Of a stretch of 64,000 nucleotides of DNA, positions 1 through 10,609 are shown one piece after another (positions within the stretch are counted from its first letter, which is position 1; every line of letters starts with the position of its first letter). Below the pieces are notes generated by a model. The model was not told the origin of the DNA. It saw only the letters and a program-made list of their open reading frames with translations, and ran no database searches. Position numbers and translations under genes: made by a program. The stretch comes from Ochotona curzoniae (lineage: Eukaryota > Chordata > Mammalia > Lagomorpha > Ochotonidae), in assembly GCF_017591425.1 (NCBI RefSeq), contig NW_024467119.1:27563001-27627000 (forward strand), written 5' to 3'.

Positions 1-100
1 ATAGTTCATAAAAAGTTACAAAATAGCTAATTTAATGTAATGTGTCATTTGCAATTTATTAGAAACTAGAAAGCACAAATACAACCAGTAGAGGCAGAAG

Positions 101-284
101 TGGAAGGAAGGAAGGGAGGAAGGAAGGAGGGAAGGAAGGAAGGAAGGGAAGAAAGGGAGGGAAGGAAGGCAGAAAGAAAGAAAGAAAGAAAGAAAGGAAG
201 GAAGAAAGAAAGAAAGAAAGAAAGGAAGGAAGAAAGAAAGAAAGAAAGAAAGGAAGAAAGGAAGAAAGAAAGAAAGGGAAGAAA
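101..284. repeat. GGAA/GAAA purine microsatellite
   Basis: About 185 bp of interrupted GGAA, GGGA and GAAA tetranucleotides, all purine on the + strand. Antisense frames give long Phe/Leu/Ser/Pro runs that are only translations of the repeat. The flanks (1-100 and 285-661) hold nothing I recognise. Confidence 0.97.
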
Positions 285-661
285 CAAAATGACTGCATCA
301 GTATTGCTTCGAACGTTTTTGTCAAACTTTTGTTTATGTTTTTTTCAAAGCAATTGTCCAGAATGCTATGGCTTTAATGGTCTGTCATTATTTTAAAATT
401 TATTATATAGCAATGAAATGGTTGTATTTCCCTTTCATTATTGTTTATACCCCTTGCCTAAATAACTGCTGAACTAGGGTCTTTTTATTTATTCTAGTTA
501 GATCAACCTGGAAATCAGCAACAATAATAGGAAACAGGGTTGTTCCAGCAGCCAGATCCCAAAGTATGTAGACTTTTTGTGTAGACTGTCTTGTTTGCAG
601 AAGTGTCTCCTTGCCTCAAAATGCAAACATGGATGGTTCTGAACCTTCTATACTTTTACGT

Positions 662-1022
662 GAAAACGACTTATGAGTCGGGCCCGGCGCGGTGGCGCAG
701 TGGTTAAGGTCCTCACCTTGCACGCCCGGGATCCCATATGGGCGCCGGTTCTAATCCCGGCAGCCCGGCTTCCCTTCCAGCTCCCTGCCTGTGGCCCGGG
801 AAAGCAGTCCAGGACGGCCCAAAGCCTTGGGACCCTGCACCCGCGTGGGAGACCCGGAAGAGGCTCCTGGCTTCGGATCGGCATAGCATCGGCCGTTGCG
901 CTCACTTGGGGAGTGAATCATTGGATGGAAGATCTTCCTCTCTGTCTCTCCTCTCTGTATATCCGCCTTTCCAATGAAAAAATAATAAAAATAAATTTTT
1001 AAAAGAAAACGACTTATGAGTC
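662..1022 (+). mobile_element. Young lagomorph C-type SINE with 18-bp target-site duplication
   Basis: The SINE body is about 680-1004, full length. The tRNA-like head has A-box (ggcgcagtgg) and B-box (ggttctaatcc) promoter elements for RNA polymerase III. The 3' end has CT-rich runs and an A-rich tail with AATAAA-like units. A perfect 18-bp direct repeat (gaaaacgacttatgagtc) flanks it at 662-679 and 1005-1022. Many CpGs are still intact (cccggcgcggtggcgc), so the copy is young. Mobilisation by the L1 machinery is inferred from the duplication and A-rich tail. ORFs crossing it have no coding meaning. Confidence 0.95.
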
Positions 1023-2510
1023 AAAAGCATTGAACTGTTGTGAATGTGGAGGTACAAGGAGTATGCAGAAAGTCTCCACCTTCCAACCCACTTTGCTGCG
1101 AGCCTGAAACTTAATAATAATAAAGACTGGCAAAAAATGTATAAAACACAAACTTAACAAAACAAAACTGTATCCTAAAAATGTGGAGCAAGTGTACCAG
1201 TTAGAAAGTGGTTATAGAAATAGAGATGCAAGTCTGAAACACCAGTGGAATTCAGGGGGAGAAGCAAGAAAGGGACATGTACTTAATAACATGGTAATTA
1301 AATTTAAAACCACAAAACAAGTATTTTGGGAAGACAGGAGCCTAAGGCCTAACTGAGGCACCTCATAATAATAAATACACTTGTAAATAAGGAGGGAAGA
1401 AAGTGAGGAAGCAGAGAAGAGAGGGATAAAAGGAAGTAGGAAGGGAGGGAAAAGGAAAGAGATTCAAATAACTAAACATCTTTCACTTTTAATGAATAAG
1501 TCTCCAAAGAAAATAAACAGTTGATTTTATACATTATTTCAGTCATATTACCACTAATAGGAATCACTGAGAACTTTTCCATTACAAAGCTCTAAAGTTC
1601 AAATAAATTATATAGTAGGAATTGATACATATTTGGTTTCTGTTGGCTCTACCATTAAGCACAGTTCTTTGCAATTTCTTCCCTGTATCTACCTTTGAAG
1701 TCTTCTTTCATACTTTCAACTACTTATCACAATATTGACCGATATTTGTTATACATCATTGCACTACAACAAAAACTTAAATCCATTTTCCTTAGAAATA
1801 ATGCCCTTTTTAAAATCGTGTCATAGTATGAATAAACAATTAGTATAGTATGAATGTCACACTATACTACATGTCATAGTATGAATAAACAATTCCTTAT
1901 ACACTGACGTTGATTCTATAACATAGAATTACATATTTCCTTGCTTTCAATGTTCAGAAGTGATTTTGCTTTATTCATCTACCTATAAATGGGTCAATAT
2001 TAGCTGCTAAAACCAAATATCCCACCCACATGACTTAAAACACGGAATTTTATTTCTCACAGATCTGCAGGCTGGCAAACCTAGGATCACAGTGCCAACC
2101 GGTAAAGTTCCTAGTGAAGGCGCCAAACGACTACTTTCCCACTCTGTCCTTGTGTGGCAGAGCAAAGGAACATGAGTTTTTTTTTTCATGTTACAAAGAC
2201 ATTACGTCTATCAAATTCAATTTCCACATGCATGACTTTGCTTAGCTTTCATTACTCATTGACTCCAAGTATCTTCAACATGTGAGTTTTTTAAGAATAT
2301 AATTCTATTTCTAGCAGTCCACTAATTGATACATAAGATTCATAGATGTTTAAGTGTAGTGTTTGGGGTACATGGTACAAAGGGGCCATAATTTCTGAAA
2401 TTTATATCTTAAATTTGCTGATAAATACACCAACAGAAATTATGCAATTGAAGATACACTAACACATGACAGTAATTTTAGTATAATAAGAAAATGGAAA
2501 TGCACCTGGT
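1023..2510. other. No recognised gene; short direct repeat and hairpin at 1819-1894
   Basis: AT-rich DNA without a recognisable repeat family or coding region. The one structured spot is a 23-bp exact direct repeat, described separately. An ORF of about 60 codons on the minus strand near 2.1 kb shows no recognisable motif. Confidence 0.5.
1819..1894. repeat. 23-bp direct repeat, period 53, enclosing an 8-bp inverted repeat
   Basis: Exact copies beginning tgtcatagtatgaat lie at 1819-1841 and 1872-1894. The spacer holds agtatagt and actatact, an 8-bp perfect inverted repeat with an 11-nt loop. Confidence 0.9.
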
Positions 2511-2529
2511 TGGCTGCTCAGAAAATGAA

Positions 2530-2728
2530 ATTCTAACTGAAGGTTATTATGTTAAATGAAATAAGCCAGGCACAAAAAGACAAACATTGCATGATCTCAC
2601 CCATATCTGGGACTGGGAAAAGTTATCTCATAGGAAAAGAGACGAGAATGGTAGCTACTAGAGGCTGAGGCAGATAGCAAAAGAGAAAAGACTAGGAAAA
2701 GGTTAACTAGACAAAAATTAAGCTAAGC
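2530..2728 (+). mobile_element. Old L1 3'-end fragment
   Basis: Carries the conserved string near the end of mammalian L1 (gttaaatgaaataagccagg, then gacaaacattgcatgatctc), followed by a decayed 3' UTR. It is 5'-truncated and diverged. Confidence 0.75.
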
Positions 2729-2729
2729 T

Positions 2730-3035
2730 TTCACCTGTAGCAATAGCATCCCATATGAGCATCAGTTTGAGTCCTAGTTGCTCCAGTTCCCAACTAACTC
2801 CTGCCTTGTGGCCTGGGAAATCAGCAGGGGAAACCAGCGGGAGATGACCGAAGTCCTTGGGAAGGCTCCTGAATCCTGGATTTAGATCAGCTTAACTCTC
2901 TGGCCACTGTGGCCATTTGGGGAGTGAAACAGTAGATAAAAGATATTTCTTTCTCTCTCTCATTCTTGCTCTTTTTCTCCTTTCTGTAATTCTGCATTTC
3001 AAGTAAAAAGAAAATAAATATTATCAAAAAACAAA
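2730..3035 (+). mobile_element. Old C-type SINE
   Basis: Diverged full-length copy: atcccatatgagc head, cttgtggcctgggaaatcag core, ggccatttggggagtgaa and a tttcaagtaaaaagaaaataaata tail. CpGs are lost, so it is older than the copy at 0.68 kb. Confidence 0.85.
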
Positions 3036-3204
3036 TTTGAAACAAGTGAAATGAAAATTTCTTCAAAGACTTGTAAATAAAGGAAAATGATCCCTCCACC
3101 AGTACAATTATCAAGACAAACTGCAGTGTAATGGCTACCAAGATGTGAAAGTGAGGACCAGGATCCTGTTATAACAAGTAAAGCCACCACTAGTGTGAGA
3201 CAAG

Positions 3205-3535
3205 GTATTCCACTTCATTTAAGAGAAAGAGAGAAAGAAGCGGGGGTTCTCTCTGCTGGTTCACTCCTCAAAAGTCTGCAATGGCCAGAGCTGAACTGAT
3301 CTGAAGCTGGTTGCCAAAAGCTTCTTACAGTCTCCCTTGTGAGTGCAAGAGCCCATGGATTCGAGCCATCCTCTACTGCTTTCCCAAGCCAAAGGTAGGG
3401 AGCTGGTTCAGACTGGTGCAGGCAGGACATGAACCAGCACCCATACAGGATGCCAACGCTTGCAAGTGGAGGATCAACTTGCTGTACAAGCAAACCAGTC
3501 CCTACCCGATTTCTAATGCGGTGACCTGCTAAGGA
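3205..3535 (-). mobile_element. Old C-type SINE, reverse orientation
   Basis: The reverse complement shows the SINE core (ctgctttcccaagccaaagg on +) and the head complement (ccagcacccatacaggatgcc). Diverged, with no clear target-site duplication. Confidence 0.8.
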
Positions 3536-4916
3536 AACTCAGAAAGCCACTGTACAACCAATTTTCAAGTAAAATAAATAAATCTTCAGAGAATCAAAAT
3601 GGCAAAATGGGGTGAGGACACGTTTAAACACACCAAGAAACATTAGACAGTGTAAAGCAGAGAGAGCACATTCCAGGAAACAGGAAAAAACAGAACAATA
3701 GCGAAGGTGCACCCAGAGACTGACAGACATAGGAAAGCAGCAGACACAATGGTGTGGTGTTGCAGTGATCAATACACCAGTGGCATTCAGCAAGTGGTGA
3801 TCGAACTGCAATGGCAGCCAGAGTTTCACCACCTAGAAGGTGGGAAGAGACATTTACCAGGAGCTCAGGAGGTTAAATCAGACAAAGAAATGCCCATCCT
3901 GCTGATCTGTTTGATTTGACCAGGAGCAAAGACAGAGCAATAGGTTCCAGACCGGTGGTGTTGGAACAGGATAGATGTCATGGCCCAGTCCACCCCCCAC
4001 TGCCGATTCAGGCACCATTTAATTTAGGGAAGCAAAGGCTATGCACACTACTGCACTTGCATTGAGATATGAGTGAACTCATTTCTGGCTCAGTGAACTG
4101 CAACATGGCATCCTAAGGGTCCACCCAAGATAGGTCTGGGTAGCCCTCAGACCTGACGGCCAGCAGATCAAGAACTCTAGCACATAGGGCACCATTTTGT
4201 AACAGTGTGGAAAGATTTTAAGACTTCAGGGACAACAGTGAGCTGTGATACTCTGCGCTAGGAGCAAACTCACTGAGCTCAGTGCATTGCACTGGTCCCA
4301 CAGGGAAAATTATACTGGATTTAGCATCGTACAAGTCAAAATAGGTCTGTGTGCCTCTCAGAACTAATACACAAATGGTTCCAGCTACAGCAGCACCACC
4401 AACAATCTAATTATTTAGGACACCTAGTGTTTCCCTAATGCTGGGAACTGTTCCAACAGGAAGTGGGAGAAAGGTTGTACCAACAACAGTGCAGACTCAG
4501 CACAATATCACAGGAGGTAGAGAGTGGTGAACGAGGAACTAGAGCTATAGAGACCATGGTGAAAGTCTAACATAAGAACCCAGACCTGGAACTCACTGGA
4601 GAGAGTGACACAAGTGACTGTAAACAAAGAGCCATGAACCAGCTGCAACAAGTAAAACCAAACTGCAGACCTGTGGGTGACACAGCTTAGAAACTTACCC
4701 CAAGGGGAAGAATCTGATAACCAGAAGTACAGTGACCAAGAGCAAAAGAAGAGACAAAGGCACAATGAATATTATTGGAGAGTCCCATGCAAAGGAGCAA
4801 AAGTCTTTGCCAACCTCAGAATTAACTGAGAAATAAATACATCGAGAAAATGGGAGATACAGAATTCAAAACACTTGTACTTTCTTTTCTTCCTGCTGTT
4901 TTCTCTTTTCTTCCTG

Positions 4917-5114
4917 TTGTTGATTTTGTTTCGTAGCTTTTCACTTAAGGAGATGTACAATGATTGTGTAATGATGACTATCATATCCAGCAGCATGTTA
5001 TTTAACATGATGGCATTGTTAATTTCTGGGTTTTTTCATATTGTTGATTTTGCTTTGTGGCTCTTCATTTAAGGGGATGTATAGTAACTGTGTAATGGAG
5101 ACCATCATATCCAG
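4917..5114 (+). repeat. Tandem duplication (124-bp period) in the L1 3' UTR
   Basis: The segment starting ttgttgattttgtttcgtag at 4917 recurs diverged at 5041 (ttgttgattttgctttgtgg). Both copies run through 'ttaagg(a/g)gatgta' to 'atcatatccag'. The 3' UTRs at 25.4 and 47.0 kb seem to have one unit. Confidence 0.75.
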
Positions 5115-5298
5115 ATGTGAGGATACAATGCAGTATGTATCTCTACTTCCAGACTAAAGATGGATTTCCAATGAAATTGTTGACTATAACTTGACAATAG
5201 GATGCTGGACTCTCTACCATTGTCCATGCCCACAATGTTGGACATACGACTGTTTATGAAGAACTATATTATAGTAATAATACAGGAGAACTCAGGAT

Positions 5299-5322
5299 GG
5301 GGGGAGGGAAGTTGGAGAGGGG
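5299..5322 (+). promoter_or_regulatory. G-rich polypurine tract of L1 3' UTR
   Basis: tggggggagggaagttggag then aggggat: clustered G-runs typical of mammalian L1 3' UTRs, where they are known to be able to form G-quadruplexes. Folding is not shown here. Confidence 0.6.
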
Positions 5323-5704
5323 ATAAAGGAAATCCCGGAGCCTATGGAACTGTAACATAAAGTGATAATAATAATAAAAAGTAAAAAATAAATTTTAAAA
5401 ATCTTCAAAACCAAAGAGAAAGACAAGTAAAAATGGTAAATCAAAGCAAACTTGTAAAAGTGAAGGTCTTTGTAACAATTTGGGGTGATGCTGAAGGAGT
5501 GTGTGTACTGACTTTCCAGAGGGGCAAAGAATGAAGGCGTTTGCTTTTTCTGCGTGTTAGAAAGCTTGAGAAGGTTAGTCTATGCCTAGAAAATGCCTAG
5601 AAAGTTTCAACAGAATTCTCCCCTCATGAAAGTGCTTCTACTCATTCTTCTTATCAAACAAGAACAATCTTGAAAAATTTCAATGAAACTTCATTAGCCA
5701 TCCA

Positions 5705-6035
5705 ACTTTAAAAATATATATATTTATTTGAAAATATTTATTTTGAGAGAGTGGGAGGCACAGAATAAGAGAGGTCTTCTATCTGCGGTTTCATTTACAG
5801 ATGGCTACAATGACCAGGGCTGTTTCAGGCCAAAGCCAGGATGTTCTTCTGCGTCTCCCACATGGTTGACAGGGGCAGAAGTACTTCAGCCCTCTTCTGC
5901 TTCTTTTCCCAGGCCATGAGCAGGGAGCTGAACCTCATGTGGTGCAGGCAGGACACAAACTGGCACCCCTATGGAATGGCAGCCAGTTTTATCCTCTACA
6001 TCTACAATTCTGCCCCTTAGACAGCAATAGTACAG
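5705..6035 (-). mobile_element. Old C-type SINE, reverse orientation
   Basis: The reverse complement has the 'cttttcccaggcc' core (on +) and 'ccaggatgttcttctgcgtc' region, with a T-rich start equal to the reversed A tail. No clear duplication. Confidence 0.82.
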
Positions 6036-6264
6036 TCTTGATTTAGTAGCTTCATACTTTGTTTCTTCATAATTTAAAAAAATCTTTAAAGGTACTCGGT
6101 TTTATAATGTATGTAAGACTGCATTGACCTGATTATATCGCAATATCCTCAACTCCTTAGGAGCATATAAAATGGCTGGTATCATCCTTTAGAAATGTGT
6201 TTACACGTAAAGGAGATTATATTATTACATTAAGTAATAAGGCTTAAATTTTAATCTCGTTAAC

Positions 6265-6575
6265 TTAAGTACTTACTTATTTGAAAGGCAAGAATGACAG
6301 ATAAGGAAAGAGAAACAGATTTTCCATCCATTGGTGCACTTCCCAAACAGCTGTAATAGTTAGGGCTGGCCTGACTGAAGCCAGGAACCAGGATACCTAT
6401 GTAGGTCTTCTAATGAGTGCCCTAGCTCCAAATACTTAGGTCAACATTCACTGCTTTCTGCAGAGCCTTAGTTAAAAGCTGGATCCAAAGCAGAATAGCC
6501 AAAACTTGAGCAGGCACTTGATATTGGATGCAAGACATTACAACAAGGGATTTTAATCATCTATGCCACAATACT
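6265..6575 (-). mobile_element. Old C-type SINE, reverse orientation
   Basis: Tail complement 'ttatttgaaaggcaagaatg', then 'gaagccaggaaccaggatac' and the worn head complement. Diverged. Confidence 0.72.
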
Positions 6576-6659
6576 CCTCATCTTCTAATTTTTATCTTTT
6601 AATTGCATTCTTACATGAACTTTCTAAAACCACTACATATTTAACTAGTATATGAATTA

Positions 6660-6797
6660 AAGAAAAAGAAAAAGAAGAAGAAGAAGAAAGGAAAGGAAGG
6701 AAGGAAGGAAGGAAGGAAGGAAGGAAGGAAGGAAGGAAGGAAGGAAGGAAGGAAGGAAGGAAAGAAGGAAGGAAGGAAGGAAGATAGGTAGGTAGGT
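6660..6797. repeat. (GAA)n then near-pure (GGAA)n microsatellite
   Basis: About 28 bp of GAA units, then about 110 bp of GGAA with one GAAA interruption, ending in GATA/GGTA units. It abuts a SINE head fragment on its right. Confidence 0.97.
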
Positions 6798-6880
6798 ATG
6801 ATGTGGTGGCTCAGTGGTTAAATCCTTGCCTTGCGCACACCAGGACCACAGAAACAAAAATGAAATAAAAAACAAGAATA
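6798..6880 (+). mobile_element. C-type SINE reduced to its tRNA-like head plus A-rich tail
   Basis: The head (gatgtggtggctcagtggtt ... cttgcgcacaccaggac) is joined after about 55 bp to aaaaatgaaataaaaaac; the core and CT-rich part are missing. It is an internally deleted or 3'-truncated copy. Confidence 0.7.
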
Positions 6881-7864
6881 ATAATTGATTCATACTGGTA
6901 ACTCACTCATTAGGCAACCACTAAATATTCATAACTCAGCTATAGTGTGACATCACAACGGTGGGAACATGTCTTAGGAAGCTCATACCAATGGAATTTT
7001 GATTACTTCCGTATCAGATTTTTATTTTGCTCTGACATCTGCCAAAGACAAGCAGTGTAAGCTACAAGTGAAACTTAAGGTGATGAGAGGTTATTTACAA
7101 ACTGGAAAATTGTCTCATCAACTTAGAAAGTCTAAATGTTCTATGTTTGTAGGAGTCTGCTAGCGTCATGAGAACTAAAGCACTAATTCTGTGACATTGA
7201 CCCTAACATACATTCCATGAAAAAAAGTATGATCTAGTAAAAAGAGCTCTGTGTCAAGAGTTTGCAAAGTGCAAACTTCTCAAATAAATGTAATAATCTT
7301 GTCATCCTTAGAGTTTCACAATGCCTATTAGTTATTAAGTACTTTAAGGAATCTTGAAATCATTTTTAAAATGGCATTTCACTTTGTTAACCCCTTGGTT
7401 CTTTTCCTGATGACCACTCAGCACCATTCTGTATTCTTCTGTAAAAGAATTGGCTGGAAGCAAGGCAACAGCATTTCCCAAATTTTTTGGCAGTGTGGTT
7501 CTCTGTTTTAACCCACCAGTAAAAGGCAGTCACCTGACATTTGGAAAGCAGAGAGACACAAACCAACAGTTTGTTGCTTTATTCTTGAAGTCAGATGCTC
7601 AAGCATCACAAGATATGAGTTCATAAGGTTTGGCTGCAAACCACACACCTCTCTTTTAAAACTTTACCGAGTAATAAAGAGACATAATAATTTTTAAAAT
7701 GTATTGAAATTTTGCCATTTGCCTCCATTTCCCAAAGGTTGTAGGTTTTAACTCACTTCATCTTCACAGTAATATCTTGGGGTAGAAATTATTATTATTT
7801 AGTATCTATTGATATTTTCTGTATTAGAATTAAAACTGGCTGGAAATTTGATTGTAAATATTTT
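6881..7864. other. No recognised gene or repeat
   Basis: About 1 kb of AT-rich unique-looking DNA. Both strands are broken by stops and no exon-like segment stands out. Confidence 0.45.
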
Positions 7865-8733
7865 ACCATGTGCCACATACAGGAAACTCACCTCACTAGT
7901 AAGGTTAAACATGGATTAGAAGTGAGGAACTGGAAACAGTTACACCATGCAAATGGAAACCCAAAGGAAGCAGGAGTAGTTACGCTCACATTACAAACCT
8001 TTCAAAAAGTCATTATATATTGACAAAGTAATGGAATCACCAGCAACATATAAAATTGTACACACACATGCATTCAACACCAAATACTCAAGTGTGTAAA
8101 ACAAAAAAGATTAGATCTAAAGGGAACAATAGAGTCCGACACATTAACATTTGGGAAGTTCAACATCCCACTGTGATCATGACCAGATGAGACGGAATGT
8201 GCCAAGTGTCACCAGTTATTTCATAGAGAAAATGAGGCTCACAGACATTGACAGAATGCCTTCTCATTAGCACATGACTATTTTACAAGATAGAAGACAT
8301 GTTAGGCTAAGTCAAGGTTTAATTAGATTTTCCACGATTTAAATCATATCCTGTATCTTCTCAGACATAATTGAATCAAATTAGAAACCAACAACAAGAA
8401 CAACAATGAAAAATCGACAAATGCTTGAATATGGATCAACATGTCCTGAATGATCAAGTATCAGTGAAAAATACATAAAGGAAATAAAACATTTCTTGAA
8501 ACAAATGGAGATGAAAGCATAATATATTGAGTTAAGTATAAAACAGAAAAAATAGTATTAACAGAAAGCATGTTAGCAGGTATCATGCATTCTCCTTCTA
8601 CCCCACGCCCAAAATAGGAAGATTTCAAATAAGCAGTCAAAAAAAATATATGCCAAAGGCAAAACCAAATCAATAATTAATAGAAGACAAGGAAAAAAAA
8701 CTGAACAAAAATACGAAGTGAAAGCTAAAGGAA
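7865..8733 (+). mobile_element. Old L1, piece 1: ORF2 endonuclease region (decayed)
   Basis: DNA-level match to L1 ORF2 upstream of the reverse transcriptase: 'ggaaactcacctcactagta', 'ccatgcaaatggaaaccc', 'gagtagttac', 'ttcaacaccaaatact', 'gaccagatgag' and 'aaattagaaaccaacaacaa' occur in L1 order. Many frameshifts and stops; no coding capacity. This is the 5'-most visible part of an L1 that continues in pieces to about 16.35 kb. Confidence 0.8.
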
Positions 8734-9055
8734 TAGGGCCTGGTGCAATAGCCCAGCAACTAAAGTCCTTGCCTTGCACATACGGATCCCATATGGGTGC
8801 TGGTTATAATCCAAGCAGCTCTGCTTTCCAGCCAGCTTCCTTCTTGTGGCCTGGAAAAGCAGTCAAGAATGGCCCAAAGCCTTGGGATTCTACATTGACC
8901 TGGCAAACCTGGAAGAGGCTCCTGACTCCTGATTGGCTCAGTTCCAGCCATTGCAGTTACTTGGGGAGTGAATCAGTGGACAGAAGATCTTCCTCTCTGT
9001 CTCTCCTCCCTGTATATCTGACTTTCCAATAAAAATAAATAAATCTTTTTTTAAA
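8734..9055 (+). mobile_element. C-type SINE inserted in the old L1
   Basis: Full-length copy with head 'gggcctggtgcaatagccca', core 'cttgtggcctggaaaagcag' and tail 'ctttccaataaaaataaata'. L1 ORF2 sequence resumes on its right. An in-frame run of about 100 codons across it is a SINE artefact. Confidence 0.92.
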
Positions 9056-10145
9056 AAGAAAAACAAACCAATAATAACAAAATATCAACAATAACAACAA
9101 AAAGATGGAGCTTGGATAAAAAGAAACACAAACCTTCAACCAGACTAGCAAAGAGAAAAATTAAAATAAATAAAACTAAAGTGAAAAAGGAGAAATCACA
9201 ACAAATACCACAGAACACAAAGTATCATAAGGAACTACTGTGAGCAACCATATACCAACAAATTGGAAAACCTTAAAGGAATGGATAAAGTCTTGGGAAC
9301 TTAGTTCATCAAAACTGAATCAAGAAGCTGTCAAAAGTCTAAAGAGATCATTAGCAGTTAGCCTTACTAAAACAGTAATTAAAAGTCTTGGGACATCATG
9401 GCTTTACAATAAATTCCATAAAACATTTTTGAAAGAATTAATTTCAATATTTATCAAACAATACCAAAAAATTGAAAAGAATAGCAGTCATTTTACAATG
9501 CCAACATTGCTCTGGTACCAAAACCAAAGATACTGAAAAAAAAAAAACAACTACAAATATCATTGGGGTCATAAGACACAAAAATTCTCAATAAAATTTT
9601 AGTAAGCTGAATTCAACAATGAATCAAAAACATACACCATGATCACATGGAAGTTACCCCAAAGATGCAATGATGGTTCAAAACTCACAAGTTAATAAAT
9701 GTACATTAAATCAATAGCATGAAAAATAAAAATTATATCATGTCAATAGATTTGGAAGCATTCAATAAAATTCAACATCTATTCATGAAAAAAATCCTGA
9801 ATAAACTGTGTAAAGGTACTTCAAAACAATGGAGGATATACATGCAAAACTGCAGCCAATACCATTGTGAATGAGGTAAAATTAAGATGGCTTCTTCCAA
9901 GAGCTAAGCCAAAAATGTCCAGCTTTTCACTTTCATTCACCTATAGTTGGAAGTCTCAGCAATTGGGCAAGAAAAAGAAGTGAAGAGCATCCAATTTGAA
10001 GAAGGAAATCAACATATCCATTTTTATATGTCACATGGTGATTTTATTTATGCAAAAACATACACATCCCATCAGACAGTTATCACACATATGAAGGAAT
10101 TCATTAAAATGGAGGTTACAAAATCAATGTGCAATATAAATGGCT
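9056..10145 (+). mobile_element. Old L1, piece 2: ORF2 reverse-transcriptase region (decayed)
   Basis: Collinear with L1 ORF2 RT: 'accataccaacaaattgg', 'cattcaataaaattcaacat' (the DKIQH region), 'ggaagtctcagcaattgggc' and 'gaagagcatccaatttgaag'. A 98-codon open stretch at 9240-9536 is a residual fragment of ORF2. The catalytic YADD block is not preserved in a readable frame. Confidence 0.82.
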
Positions 10146-10450
10146 TTTTTTTATTTATTTAATTTAAATTACAAAGACCATCTGCTGATTCACTCTACAA
10201 AGGACCACAATGGCCAGGGCTAGGCCAGGCCCAAATCAAAAGCCAGCAATCTCTTCCAGGTCTCCTACCTGGGTGCAAAGGCCCAAGCACTTGTGGTATC
10301 TTCCACTGTTCTCCCAGGTTCCTTACCTGGGAGCTGGATCAGAAGTGAGACAGTTGAGATTCAAACCAGAGCTCTAACAGGATGCCAGCACTGCAGGCAG
10401 GCAGCAGCAAAATTTACCATGCCACAACACCAGTCCCTCAAAAACTGCAT
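10146..10450 (-). mobile_element. Old C-type SINE in the L1, reverse orientation
   Basis: Tail complement (tttttttatttatttaattt), core complement 'gttctcccaggttccttacc' and head complement 'ccatgccacaacaccagtcc'. L1 RT sequence continues on both sides. Confidence 0.82.
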
Positions 10451-10552
10451 TTTAGTACACCACCAATGTCCTTACTAAGAAACCCAAAAAGCAATTTCAC
10501 TCACAGTACTGCAAAAAAATATGTAGTTATTGTTAGTTATTTGAAAAAGTTA
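10451..10552 (+). mobile_element. Old L1, piece 3
   Basis: About 100 bp (ccaccaatgtccttactaag to gaaaaagttaaag) matches the L1 ORF2 stretch after the RT core. It lies directly before the retroviral insertion. Confidence 0.65.
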
Positions 10553-10609
10553 AAGTTCTAGCTCATATGTTGTTATGATATTATTACACTTAGCTAATCC
10601 CAGCAACCT

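Larger units (their letters stand above)
3580..5407 (+). mobile_element. Internally deleted L1: 5' end joined directly to 3' UTR
   Basis: About 1.29 kb (3589 to about 4877) matches a second copy at 53.19-54.53 kb and ends in an ORF1-like start (ATG at about 4851, Met-Gly-Asp-Thr-Glu-Phe-Lys). The next bases are the start of an L1 3' UTR that resembles those at 25.4 and 47.0 kb and ends in the usual tggggggaggga tract, 'gcctatggaactgtaacataa' and an A-rich tail. All of ORF2 and nearly all of ORF1 are missing. A 9-bp repeat (aaatcttca) flanks the whole unit at 3580-3588 and 5399-5407, so it looks like one insertion, not two neighbouring fragments. A source RNA that was spliced or internally deleted is an inference; the junction has a GT (acttgt) but not a strong donor consensus. 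Confidence 0.75.

Noticed and set aside
101..325. Long Phe/Leu/Ser/Pro or Lys/Glu/Arg frames across GGAA repeats (also 6.66-6.89 and 61.0-61.3 kb)
   Set aside because: Pure translations of tetranucleotide repeats.
680..752. tRNA gene
   Set aside because: A and B boxes are present, but they belong to the SINE head; no foldable anticodon arm of a true tRNA is seen and the same head recurs throughout the window.
3539..4765. Minus-strand frames of 85-97 codons
   Set aside because: They lie antisense to the L1 5' module and recur in the 53-kb copy, so they reflect the repeat.
8718..9032. Frames of 60-110 codons over SINEs (also 0.67, 19.7, 28.2, 29.0, 37.0 and 57.9 kb)
   Set aside because: They recur wherever the young SINE is present, on both strands; the SINE is non-coding.
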